Assembly (NCBI RefSeq): GCF_000145035.1 | Contig: NC_014387.1 | Location: 1,974,001-2,038,000 of the forward strand | Length of the DNA: 64,000 nucleotides | Direction: 5' to 3' | DNA from: Butyrivibrio proteoclasticus B316 | GTDB taxonomy: Bacteria; Bacillota; Clostridia; Lachnospirales; Lachnospiraceae | Shown: piece after piece, positions 1 through 8,724 of the stretch | Layout of the letters: each line of letters starts with the position of its first letter | Position numbering within the stretch: position 1 is the first letter of the stretch | Translations under genes and position numbers: made by a program | Notes under the pieces: generated by a model | The model's database searches: none | The model's input: only the letters and a program-made list of their open reading frames with translations | Told to the model about the DNA's origin: nothing

Positions 1-1687
1 TGATCACAGTATCTTCTGTAAGTGTAATATCCATCAGCTCTGCGATCTGCGCGGCTGTATTATAATCAAGGACCTTGACTTCATCTCCCGGTCTTATGCT
101 GTAAAAGGCTGTCTGGGCCTCACCATTTACAGTTGCATATCTCGAAGCCTCAATATTCTTACCATTTACATTTACATTAAACTTAGTCTTAAATTCCGGA
201 ATGCTCTCAATGGTCGCTTTACCGGGTTCACCGGCAGTAGATGGCTTAACATCAATAATATCATTAGCATGGATCTTGCTGTGAATATCAGCAGGCTTAC
301 CATTAAGAGAAATAACAGCAGCCTCACCGGGTTCTCCGCGAGATGTTCTCTCTTTGCCATTAACAGTAAACTTAAGCTCTTCGCCTCTCTTCGGGAAAAG
401 ATCTTCATTAGGGAATGCAACCTGCATAGCTGCATCCACAATTTGGAGCTTACCATTGTCATAAAGCTTGGTCTGAGTGCCATTAAAAGATACAAAAATG
501 AAATTATTGGCTTCTTCGTAATAGCTAAAGCAGATACCAAGAGGCGTTACAAGAAGTGAGTCTCGTTCAATATCATTGTTATTCAGGAAAGTAATTTCCT
601 TCATTACTTCCTCACCGCGCAGAGCAACTCTTTCCTCTGGTATACCCATCTCCTTGGCTATTGCTTGCGTATAGCCCGGAACGCATCCGCCACCGCCTAC
701 TACAAATACAGCGCTGACAGGATTATCTCCGTTTAGTTTTTTAATTTCTTCAACAGCTTTTTTAGCCATCATTTCAACCTGAGGTTTGATGATCTGGGCT
801 ATCTCTTTAGCAGTGATAACCTTATCAAGCCCCATGATATCAACATATTTAACTTCATCCTGATGGCTTCCCTTTATTTTGATCTCATCCGCTGTATTGA
901 AATCAACAAGGCATTTCTTGGCAATTATCTCCGTAATATCATCACCTGCTATTGGAAGCATTCCATAAGCAGTAATAGATCCGTCATCAGTTACACATAT
1001 ATCTGATGTACCCGCTCCAACATCCACAAGTGCAAGATTCAGCATCCTGAATCTGTCAGGAATAGCAACCATCATAGCTGCTATAGGCTCGAGGGTAAGA
1101 TTTGCAACATTAAGTCCGGCTCTCTCACAAGCCTTATATAGTCCGTCAACACAGTCATCGGGAAGGAAGGTTGCTATTAGTTCAACACTCACTTTGCCGG
1201 CTTTATGTCCTTCAAGATTGGCTATCTGATAGCCATCCAGATAATAATGCATTACTGAATATCCAACCAGATAAAACTTAAGGCCGGAACTGTTTTCTTC
1301 CAGAAACTGTGAATAAGCCTTCTCAACAGCAGATGAATCCAGATTATAAATATCCTCATCTGAGATTTCATGTTCATCAGGATACTCATAGTCATAGTTT
1401 ATCCTGACCGTCTTGAGCACACGTCCGGCAGCTGCTATACAAACATCAGTTAAATGAATATCTGTCTGCTGCTCAAGCTGCTCTTTGACTAGACGGATTG
1501 TCATTCCAACCTTACCTATGTCGTGGATCTGTCCATCAAGCATTGCACGTGTCTGATGTTTCTCAACAGCCTGCGCAATTACAATGAACTGGCCGTCCTT
1601 CATATAGCCGACTGTACCAACAACACTTCTGGTTCCAATATCAAGTCCAAAAACAACCTTCTGATCAACTTGCTCCAAACTAGGCAT
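1..1687 (-). CDS. FtsA/PilM-family actin-like ATPase, partial
   Basis: About 562 codons are visible; the C-terminus lies beyond the left edge. The protein has an actin-fold signature: phosphate-1 loop GLDIGTRSV near residue 14, phosphate-2 loop LVDVGAGTSDI near residue 225 and adenosine loop VFVVGGGG near residue 325, with an SHS2/1C-like insert between. FtsA tethers FtsZ to the membrane and PilM is its pilus paralogue. The visible part goes at least 180 residues past a normal FtsA core into Gly/Glu/Pro-containing beta-rich sequence, so it is an extended paralogue, not canonical FtsA. The ATG at 1687 follows GAGGGGA. It is the last visible gene of a likely zinc-finger protein-polA-coaE-ftsA-like transcription unit. 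Confidence 0.85.
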   Translation of the reverse strand, partial: MPSLEQVDQKVVFGLDIGTRSVVGTVGYMKDGQFIVIAQAVEKHQTRAMLDGQIHDIGKVGMTIRLVKEQLEQQTDIHLTDVCIAAAGRVLKTVRINYDYEYPDEHEISDEDIYNLDSSAVEKAYSQFLEENSSGLKFYLVGYSVMHYYLDGYQIANLEGHKAGKVSVELIATFLPDDCVDGLYKACERAGLNVANLTLEPIAAMMVAIPDRFRMLNLALVDVGAGTSDICVTDDGSITAYGMLPIAGDDITEIIAKKCLVDFNTADEIKIKGSHQDEVKYVDIMGLDKVITAKEIAQIIKPQVEMMAKKAVEEIKKLNGDNPVSAVFVVGGGGCVPGYTQAIAKEMGIPEERVALRGEEVMKEITFLNNNDIERDSLLVTPLGICFSYYEEANNFIFVSFNGTQTKLYDNGKLQIVDAAMQVAFPNEDLFPKRGEELKFTVNGKERTSRGEPGEAAVISLNGKPADIHSKIHANDIIDVKPSTAGEPGKATIESIPEFKTKFNVNVNGKNIEASRYATVNGEAQTAFYSIRPGDEVKVLDYNTAAQIAELMDITLTEDTVI

Positions 1688-1721
1688 ACTTTAGTCCCCT
1701 CAATACTAATTATGTAACCTG

Positions 1722-2360
1722 TTATCTAGTCTCAAATTCTGAAAGTCTTTGGTCAATCTGAGCTGCAGCTTCCTGCAGACTCCCACTGTTGTCGATCACA
1801 AATTGACAATGCTTCCTGAAAGTAGCATCATCAAGCTGCTTACCAAGGATATCCGTTATCTTCTCATCCGAATATCCTCTTGACGAACGAAGCCTCTGAC
1901 GTCTGACATTCTCCGATGCATATACATACCAGAGTTCATCAGCTATCTTGTCATATCCATTCTCTATTAAAAGAGCTGCTTCAACAAAAACAAAATCAAG
2001 TTCACCGCGAGCCTTCTCGTCCTCTATAATATTAATAATAAATGTATTTACTGCAGGATGCAAAATATTATTAACATTTTTTAGCATATTTTTATTATTG
2101 AATATAGCTGATGCCATCTTGCCCCTGTCTATTTCTCCATCAGCCCCCAATATGCCTTCGCCCAACAGCTCAACAAGCTTATCATAGGCCGGATATCCCT
2201 TTTTCTTGATATCATTGGCAACATCATCAGATAGAATAATGCGACAGTTGTAGTGCTCTCCTATATATCCAAGGACAGTACTCTTTCCTGCTCCTACTCC
2301 TCCGGTTATACCAATAATATTAGTTTTCCCCGGATATACTTTATTAATCTCTTTATCCAT
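1722..2360 (-). CDS. coaE: Dephospho-CoA kinase
   Basis: 212 residues, normal for CoaE. The enzyme phosphorylates the 3'-hydroxyl of dephospho-CoA with ATP, the last step of CoA synthesis in the cytoplasm. The P-loop GGVGAGKSTV lies at about residue 20, preceded by IIGITG. Further CoaE features are LSDDVAND for substrate binding, VFVEAALLIENG and the RQRLRSSRGYSDEKI lid-type segment. Its start overlaps the polA stop by one base, so the two are translationally coupled; polA-coaE adjacency is common in Firmicutes. Confidence 0.95.
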   Translation of the reverse strand: MDKEINKVYPGKTNIIGITGGVGAGKSTVLGYIGEHYNCRIILSDDVANDIKKKGYPAYDKLVELLGEGILGADGEIDRGKMASAIFNNKNMLKNVNNILHPAVNTFIINIIEDEKARGELDFVFVEAALLIENGYDKIADELWYVYASENVRRQRLRSSRGYSDEKITDILGKQLDDATFRKHCQFVIDNSGSLQEAAAQIDQRLSEFETR

Positions 2361-4582
2361 TACTTAGCCTCATACCAGTCAGTTCCTGAGTGGCACTCTG
2401 CAAGAAGCGGAACAGACAGATCAGCCGCTCTTTCCATCTCCTGTGTCAAAAGAGCTGTAACCTTCTCTTCTTCATCTTTCAAAGTTTCAATGACAAGTTC
2501 GTCGTGAATCTGAAGAATCAGTTTTGATACAAGCTTTTCTTTTTTGAGTCTGAAATAAACATTTATCATAGCTATCTTCATGATGTCTGCAGCTGTACCC
2601 TGAATCGGAGCATTCATTGCAACTCTTTCTCCAAACTGTCTCATCATATAGTTACTAGCCTTAAGTTCCGGAATTGGTCTGCGTCTTCCAAACATGGTAA
2701 GGGAGTATCCCTTCTCCTTGGCGTCAGCTATCACTCTCTCCTGATAAGCCTTAACTCCCGGATATGTCTCAAAATACTTATCCATGTATTCCTTTGCTTC
2801 CTTAACAGAGATGGACAGATCCTGAGAAAGGCCAAAAGAGCTGATTCCATAAACAATTCCAAAGTTAACTGCCTTGGCATTTCTTCTCTGAAGAGGTGTA
2901 ACTTCTTCAAAAGGTACATGGAACACTTTGGACGCTGTTATTCCATGAATATCTTTGCCCTCATGGTATGCTGCTATCAGCTCCTGATCCTCAGACATAT
3001 GAGCAAGAATTCTAAGCTCAATCTGTGAATAGTCCGCATCAGCAAATACATGATCCTCTTTAGGAACAAATACCTTACGAATAAGCCTTCCAAGTTCCGT
3101 TCTCATAGGAATATTCTGAAGGTTAGGCTCGGTAGAACTGATACGTCCTGTAGCAGTAATAGTCTGATTAAAGCTTGTATGTATTCTGCCGTCCTCCTCA
3201 ATATAGGCAGCAAGACCATCTGCGTATGTAGACTTTAATTTGGCAAGTCCTCTGTATTCCAGAATATCTGCGACAATCGGATAGTCCGGTGCCAGTTTTT
3301 CAAGAACATCTGCTGCTGTCGAATATCCTGACTTAGTTTTCTTTTCCGCAGGAAGACCAAGTCTCTCAAACAATATTTCTCCAAGCTGTTTAGGCGAGTT
3401 TATATTAAATTCAACGCCGGCAGCCTCATAAATAGACTTCTCAAGTTCGCTTATCCTTATCTGAAGTTTATCTCCATAAGCTTTTAGTTCGTCTCTTCTG
3501 GCTATGATTCCCTCTTTTTCCATTGAATACAGAACATAGGAAAGCGGCATCTCTATATTGTAAAATAGATCCAGCATCTGCAATTTTTCCAGTTTCTTGC
3601 AGATAAGCGGCTCTGCCTTAAAGCATACAAAGGCACATTTGCATGCGTATTGCACAACACTCTTATCATCTGCCTCTCTTATGCTCTTTTTCCCAAATAG
3701 ATCAATCTTTTTCTCAAGAGAAAGACCAAGGTATTCCTTGGCAACATCTGATACCTCATAGTCATTTTTGTTTGGATTAACCAGATATGCAGCGATCAGA
3801 TCATCAAAGCATCTTGGTTTACTCTTATAATCCTCTGTGTGCTCGCCTTTACAAGAGTATCCATAATCTCTATCCGAAACTTCAAATGGAGTAAATACTC
3901 TGTAGCTCTCCTTGATGTCAAATGTCACAAGGCTGACACTGTTACTTAACTCCGATAACTTTTTTCCAAGATAATCTGCAGTAATAAAATTCTCTACAGG
4001 TATATAAATAGCCTCATTTTCATTAAAGCATACAGACATTCCAAGTATTTCTTTGTACTTGGTGTCATCTTTGTTAACTGTATCTGTAAGTATATAAAAT
4101 GCTACGTAATTGTTCTTATCGCCGGGGCCACAATCAGAGGCTTTCCTGAATAACTCATCGACCTCTCCAAGATCTGATGTCGATCTCATGGAAAGGTTAA
4201 ACGAAGGTGCAGCCTTGACCTGGCCTGTCGGTGACAAAGCGGCCAGTTTATCAGACAAGGCATTAAGCACATTGTCATTAACAGAAAAAGAGAATCCGCT
4301 TTCCATATCTGTAACGGCTTCTCCAATAGCTTCTCTTATCGAATCTGTAAGCAGAACTGTCTGATCTGCAAGAGCATTATTATTTGTGCTCGAATTATCT
4401 GACATATCTGCAGGAAATACTATTTCTATTAATTCTGCATTCTCATTTCTTGCAGAATTAATAATCTTAAAAAGAGCACCATAGGCTCCGCTTACTACCC
4501 TATCATCAGCATTTGTAAAAACAGGCATGCTATAGTAAGCATTTCTGATATATTCAGACAGATTTACAATCAATTTATCCAA
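2360..4582 (-). CDS. polA: DNA polymerase I lacking the 5'-nuclease domain
   Basis: 740 residues, against roughly 870-930 in full-length PolA. The polymerase domain is intact: motif A DADYSQIELR near 514, motif B RRNAKAVNFGIVYG near 565, motif C QIHDELVIE near 690. The central 3'-5' exonuclease-like region lacks the DxE motif (FYILTDT stands where proofreading enzymes have a FDTET-like sequence), so proofreading is probably absent. The first ~60 residues still resemble the start of the 5'-nuclease (NAYYSMPVFTNADD, YGALFKIIN), but the catalytic IDG-type aspartate is gone and the other ~200 residues are missing. The start is a TTG with a modest AAGGA site. Role: gap filling and repair synthesis; Okazaki primer removal would need another nuclease. 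Confidence 0.92.
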   Translation of the reverse strand: MDKLIVNLSEYIRNAYYSMPVFTNADDRVVSGAYGALFKIINSARNENAELIEIVFPADMSDNSSTNNNALADQTVLLTDSIREAIGEAVTDMESGFSFSVNDNVLNALSDKLAALSPTGQVKAAPSFNLSMRSTSDLGEVDELFRKASDCGPGDKNNYVAFYILTDTVNKDDTKYKEILGMSVCFNENEAIYIPVENFITADYLGKKLSELSNSVSLVTFDIKESYRVFTPFEVSDRDYGYSCKGEHTEDYKSKPRCFDDLIAAYLVNPNKNDYEVSDVAKEYLGLSLEKKIDLFGKKSIREADDKSVVQYACKCAFVCFKAEPLICKKLEKLQMLDLFYNIEMPLSYVLYSMEKEGIIARRDELKAYGDKLQIRISELEKSIYEAAGVEFNINSPKQLGEILFERLGLPAEKKTKSGYSTAADVLEKLAPDYPIVADILEYRGLAKLKSTYADGLAAYIEEDGRIHTSFNQTITATGRISSTEPNLQNIPMRTELGRLIRKVFVPKEDHVFADADYSQIELRILAHMSEDQELIAAYHEGKDIHGITASKVFHVPFEEVTPLQRRNAKAVNFGIVYGISSFGLSQDLSISVKEAKEYMDKYFETYPGVKAYQERVIADAKEKGYSLTMFGRRRPIPELKASNYMMRQFGERVAMNAPIQGTAADIMKIAMINVYFRLKKEKLVSKLILQIHDELVIETLKDEEEKVTALLTQEMERAADLSVPLLAECHSGTDWYEAK

Positions 4583-4664
4583 AGTCTCATTTCCTTCTAA
4601 ACATTATTCTCATAAAGATTGTGCAGCAAATATCATAATTTATGGTGCAATATCAGCCTTAAAT

Positions 4665-4991
4665 TTATCCAATCGTAATAGCCAGAACTACTGTAGCAGC
4701 TGCAAGCGCCAGTACAAGAAGCTCCAGAATATAACTGGTCAGCACAAGGTAACGCCTTCCAAGCAACTTCTTCCTGGCATCTCTTAGCAGCATATCAAGC
4801 TCGGCCTTAAGGTTAAATGTATTGCCATCCTCAAGTCTCTGCATACCTACCTTGACCAGAAACTGAATAGTAAGCTCTTCCTTACATACAGGACATGTCT
4901 CTATATGGTTTAAAAAATCGGCCAATTCCCGATTATCAAGGTCATCATCCAGAAAACGAGCGATGGCCTTATCTGCATCTTTACATGTCAT
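4665..4991 (-). CDS. Zinc-finger (zf-HC2-like) single-pass membrane protein
   Basis: 108 residues from the ATG at 4991, chosen because GGTGGA lies just upstream; an in-frame TTG at 5006 is less likely. The N-terminal half has a putative zinc-binding HxxxCxxC (HIETCPVC) typical of anti-sigma-factor zinc fingers. A linker follows, then one hydrophobic helix near the C-terminus (LVLTSYILELLVLALAAATVVLAI region). Known zf-HC2 proteins often hold ECF sigma factors at the membrane, but no sigma factor gene is adjacent, so that role is unproven. It sits upstream of polA and may head the polA-coaE unit. Confidence 0.7.
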   Translation of the reverse strand: MTCKDADKAIARFLDDDLDNRELADFLNHIETCPVCKEELTIQFLVKVGMQRLEDGNTFNLKAELDMLLRDARKKLLGRRYLVLTSYILELLVLALAAATVVLAITIG

Positions 4992-5014
4992 AACAAATTC
5001 CACCAAATATAGTA

Positions 5015-5050
5015 CATAACAATCGGATTAATCAAGGCAATCCTACAACA
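5015..5050 (-). promoter_or_regulatory. Possible promoter of the zinc-finger gene
   Basis: Reading the minus strand there is TTGATT, an 18-base spacer and TATATT just upstream of the start at 4991. The match is fair and the transcript leader would be very short, so this is tentative. Confidence 0.35.
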
Positions 5051-5107
5051 TATAGAATACAATAAATCCGCCCAAAATAAAAGACCAGTTATTATTCACA
5101 ACGTAGT

Positions 5108-5772
5108 TCCCCGCGTCACAATCCGCCTGCAGAGACGTAAGCGATTCGCAAAGATGTATTTTCGCGCCTTTGTGAGTGCCGGGTTATTTCATGAGTCTCA
5201 CAAATTCAGCCGGATATTCTTGCCTATGGCTCAACTGTCTGATCATCCGACGGCCCTTTTATCCGCGCAGTGTTATTGCCTGCTCGTCACTGGCAAATGC
5301 AGATTTTCTTAGATGTTTCCGCATTTTTTCTTTTATTGATGCATGCTCAGCTAAACTTGCAGGACGGACAAGAAATCTACTAAATGAAAATGACAAAGCT
5401 CGCAAAAGCGAGCGTATTAAAAAGAGAAGAACTCAATCTTTCAAGTAAACTTGAAGAAGATGAGTTCTTCTCTTTTTATAGATGTTACGCATCGTATGTC
5501 ATCTTCATATGCACAAAACTCAACGCTCCGTCCTGCTTCAGACAGAGCTTCTCATGCATCGTGAAAAAATGCTATGGAAACATTAGAAAATCGCATTTGC
5601 CATCTCAGACTCGCATGCAACAACATCTGCTTGAAACCGGGCCGAGGATGTGAGTACTTTGAGCCATAGAATAGAGGGCTGAATTTGTAAGGCCTTGAAA
5701 TCCCGGCAGGAGTGGCAAGAAAATACATCTTGCGTAAGCGAAACGTCTCTGCAGGCGGGTTGACGCGGCGTG
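5108..5772. repeat. Large imperfect palindrome (arms about 320 bp) in a gene-free region
   Basis: The 5007-5863 gap has no credible gene. Its left half and the reverse complement of its right half align along most of their length. Shared blocks include ccgcctgcagagacgt (5122 and, inverted, ~5743), aagatgtatttt, acaaattcagcc, ctatggctcaa, ggcaaatgc..gattttct, atgtttcc..gcatttttt, gatgcatg and caggacgga. The centre is a strong hairpin at about 5418-5476 (aaaaagagaagaactca pairing with its inverse). Arms differ by many substitutions and small indels, so this is an old inverted duplication or a head-to-head pair of a dispersed repeat. Short ORFs in the arms are not conserved between arms, which argues against coding. 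Confidence 0.85.
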
Positions 5773-5794
5773 ACTGCGTGTGAATAGTAACAAA

Positions 5795-5841
5795 GACCAT
5801 CCGCCACAACTCTGCATATTACTGAGAGTGACGGATGATCT
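5795..5841 (-). terminator. Hairpin downstream of the GPH operon
   Basis: gatcatccgtcactct and agagttgtggcggatggtc (minus strand) form an imperfect stem about 20 bases past the stop of the last gene. Only a weak T-rich tail (tctttgtt) follows, so it is a likely but not textbook terminator. Confidence 0.45.
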
Positions 5842-5863
5842 GTGTCAGCTAAGAATAACCTTT

Positions 5864-7219
5864 TTAATGCTTGTGCTCTTCGATAGATTTGAGGATTTGC
5901 TTCTCGTTGTATCTAAAGAAGATGACTGCTCCGATGAAGCATGTTACAAAGGCGAAGATTGCAGTTGTTCTGTAGCTCTGAGGTGTTTTAGATACTGTAA
6001 GGGATGTGAAAACTACCATAGCAAGAGCCTGTCCCATCTTGAAAGCAAAGGTGCGGGCTGCAAAGAACATACCACTTCTATCTTCTCCTGTTTCAAGCCT
6101 TGTAAGTTCTGCAACATCCGCTACGCAGGCCTGAGGAAGTATTCCGAGGATTGCCATAGGTACCGCAGCTGTTATAGCTACAATAAAGCCCCAGTGTACA
6201 CCCTCGCCGCAGATCGATGTGATAGCAAATACAACGCTATAGGCAAAGAATCCGATGATAATGAGGCTCTTTTTGCCTATTTTCTTGGCAAGGATATTTA
6301 CAACAGGATACAGACATACACTTATAGCTGTCATGGTTGCTGTCAATGTAAAGGTCATTGTATCCGGAATTCCCATGAGCTTGGTCTCATAAAATGCAAG
6401 TCCTGTCTGGAACAATGTAAGTGCAAAGAAATAAATAACATCACTGTAAACAAAGTGTCTGAACTGAACATTTGAAAATGTTTTGATAAGTGAAGTAAAA
6501 GGTTTGGTCTCACTTGGCTTGGACTCAATATAGTCTCTCTCCTTGATATAAAAGGCAGGGAACAGCATTGCAAGACATGCAATTGCAGACATTATGGCAA
6601 CTGCAAATCTAATTGAATTATACTGCCCAACTGATGGCTCAAGAGCTCCTGCCACATTAGGAAGAAGGAATGAAATACTCTGTCCAACAATAAATGTAAA
6701 AGAGATAAATGTAGATACATTTATTCTGTGCTGCTGAGTATCACCAAGCTCTGCAATGAGCGCATTGTATGGAGTACAGAACATTGTCATGAACAGGTAA
6801 AATACCATCAGTAATATGAATAGCAAGGTATCATTAAGTCCTACACTTGAAGTCTGCGGAATTGTAAAAAGAGCTATAGTACAAAGAGAAAAAGGAATAG
6901 CCATTACACGCATAAAAGGAATTCTTCTTCCGCCCTTGTAAGCACTCCTGTCTGACCAGCCGGCGATAAGAGGATCTGTTATTGCATCAAAAATTCTTCC
7001 TGCTGCAAGAACAAGACCAAAGAGGGTAAGTTTGAATAAAATAGGTTCCTGAGTAATTCCTGATGCAAATAATCCTGTATTAGGGTTCTGCGCATCAGGG
7101 CTTCCTGTATAGTAATATACCATCCAGTTTGAGACAACGCCTGATAGCAGGCTCCATCCAAACTGTCCAAGTGCAAAAATCCATAAAAGCTTATTAGTAA
7201 TAGGCTTTAACTGTTTCAT
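5864..7219 (-). CDS. GPH-family (MelB-like) sugar:cation symporter
   Basis: 451 residues from the ATG at 7219, seven bases after GGAGGAG; an in-frame TTG lies 15 bases upstream. About 12 hydrophobic segments fit the glycoside-pentoside-hexuronide:cation symporter family in the cytoplasmic membrane. The N-terminal half holds a GPH-type helix 2/loop (GRIFDAITDPLIAGWSDRS, aspartates typical of the cation site) followed by GRRIPFM. Such proteins couple uptake or exchange of sugars to H+ or Na+. It is the last gene of a three-gene operon with a second GPH protein and a GT-B-like enzyme. The substrate cannot be read from sequence. Confidence 0.85.
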   Translation of the reverse strand: MKQLKPITNKLLWIFALGQFGWSLLSGVVSNWMVYYYTGSPDAQNPNTGLFASGITQEPILFKLTLFGLVLAAGRIFDAITDPLIAGWSDRSAYKGGRRIPFMRVMAIPFSLCTIALFTIPQTSSVGLNDTLLFILLMVFYLFMTMFCTPYNALIAELGDTQQHRINVSTFISFTFIVGQSISFLLPNVAGALEPSVGQYNSIRFAVAIMSAIACLAMLFPAFYIKERDYIESKPSETKPFTSLIKTFSNVQFRHFVYSDVIYFFALTLFQTGLAFYETKLMGIPDTMTFTLTATMTAISVCLYPVVNILAKKIGKKSLIIIGFFAYSVVFAITSICGEGVHWGFIVAITAAVPMAILGILPQACVADVAELTRLETGEDRSGMFFAARTFAFKMGQALAMVVFTSLTVSKTPQSYRTTAIFAFVTCFIGAVIFFRYNEKQILKSIEEHKH

Positions 7220-7284
7220 TAATTTCTCCTCCAAACTTTACGTTTTAAATCCCCGTCCTATTTAGGACGGGGATCATATGATGA

Positions 7285-8724
7285 TCACATGCCTTTTGTT
7301 TTCCTCTGAACTAGTTCAACTGAGATTTCCTGAAGCTTTTCATCTGTCAGTATATATTTTTTCCTGAACCATCCAATCGCAAAAACAAGTCCAATTATAG
7401 GAATGATAGTCATTGTCATTCTAAGTCCCATCTTCTGCGCAGCTTCAACTCCAAGTGAGTAGTCGATCTCAGTAGCACCTTCTGCAGTATCATTAGAAAG
7501 AGCAAGTATCTGAAGTGCCAGCGCTGCTATAAAAGCAGATACACCTGATGCCAGCTTAACTACAAAAGTCTGCATAGAGAAAATAACCGACTCATCACGT
7601 CTGTTGTTCTTAAGCTCACCGTAATCAACAGTATTTGCAAGAAATACTGTAGTAATAACTGATAGCATTCCATTAGCAGCAAAGATAAAGAATCCCGGAA
7701 CGAATAATAAATATACAACGTTAATTGATGTTGATGCAAGTACCAAAAGCAAAATGTACCCTGTTATAGCCATTCCCATGCTTATAAAATAAATCTTGAT
7801 TGATGTAAAGAATTTTCTAAGTAATGGGTACAGGAACATCATAGCCAGAATCTGGATTCCACCGCCAAAGGTTGAAAACAGAGTATAATCGCCTCTCCAT
7901 CCTGCTCCGCCAAAGTCATATTTAAAGAAGTAGATTACAAGGTTTGATGTGATGTAGATTGAGCAGTTAACAATTACAATTGCTACAACTACAGCCATAG
8001 CCTGATCGTTTGAAATAAGTGCTCTGAACATCTCGCCTACAGTAGCAGATTTCATATCAACCGTAGACTTCTCTTTAACATTGATACAGCAGATAACTGT
8101 AAACAAAACAAAGAGAATTGCAATAGCAAGTGAAAAGTAAGAAAATCCGATTCTTTCTACTTCTCTGTCTGAAATATCTGTACCACCAATCATGTGGCCA
8201 AGGGCTGATACAGACATAACTGTTACGATGGTAATTATAGCTGAACCAACACCTGCACATGAACGAGCAAGAGTTGTAAGGCCTTCTCTTTCCTTACCGC
8301 CCTCTGTAAAAGCAGGAATCATTGACCAGTATGGAATATCCATCATTGTATATGTAACACCCCATAAGATATATGTTACAGCTGCATAAGCAACAAGACC
8401 ACCACCATCAAGAGTTGGAGGAGCTGTAAACATCATATACAAAACAATTGCGTTTGTGATTGTTCCAATCAATAGCCAAGGTCTGAACTTTCCCCATTTA
8501 GTCTTGGTCTTGGCTACAACAGCTCCCATAATAGGATCATTAAAAGCATCAAACACACGGGCCACCATGAGGATCACGCCCATTGCTGCAGCACTTACTC
8601 CCAGAATATCCTGGAAATAATAAAGGACATATGATGCAGATAGCATATACACCATATCCTTGCCCACAGCCCCAAGTCCGTAGGAAACTTTAGCTGCTCC
8701 AGATAATTTCATTTTCTGTTCCAT
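7285..8724 (-). CDS. GPH-family sugar:cation symporter
   Basis: 479 residues, about 12 transmembrane helices. The GPH signature ARVFDAFNDPIMGAVV around residue 50 and the following KTKWGKFRPWLLIG loop are clear. A central cytoplasmic loop and a C-terminal charged tail are present. The start codon overlaps the stop of the upstream gene (TAATG) and an AGGAGG lies inside the upstream coding end, so translation is coupled. It is clearly distinct in sequence from the other symporter of this operon, so the two may move different substrates or act in import and export. Confidence 0.87.
   Translation of the reverse strand: MEQKMKLSGAAKVSYGLGAVGKDMVYMLSASYVLYYFQDILGVSAAAMGVILMVARVFDAFNDPIMGAVVAKTKTKWGKFRPWLLIGTITNAIVLYMMFTAPPTLDGGGLVAYAAVTYILWGVTYTMMDIPYWSMIPAFTEGGKEREGLTTLARSCAGVGSAIITIVTVMSVSALGHMIGGTDISDREVERIGFSYFSLAIAILFVLFTVICCINVKEKSTVDMKSATVGEMFRALISNDQAMAVVVAIVIVNCSIYITSNLVIYFFKYDFGGAGWRGDYTLFSTFGGGIQILAMMFLYPLLRKFFTSIKIYFISMGMAITGYILLLVLASTSINVVYLLFVPGFFIFAANGMLSVITTVFLANTVDYGELKNNRRDESVIFSMQTFVVKLASGVSAFIAALALQILALSNDTAEGATEIDYSLGVEAAQKMGLRMTMTIIPIIGLVFAIGWFRKKYILTDEKLQEISVELVQRKTKGM

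Noticed and set aside
5176..5817. Short open frames on both strands inside the palindrome
   Set aside because: The two arms are related at DNA level but their translations are not conserved and indels break frame, so they are not coding.
5780..6475. 231-codon plus-strand open frame
   Set aside because: Antisense to the GPH symporter; Cys/Tyr-rich composition typical of a shadow frame.
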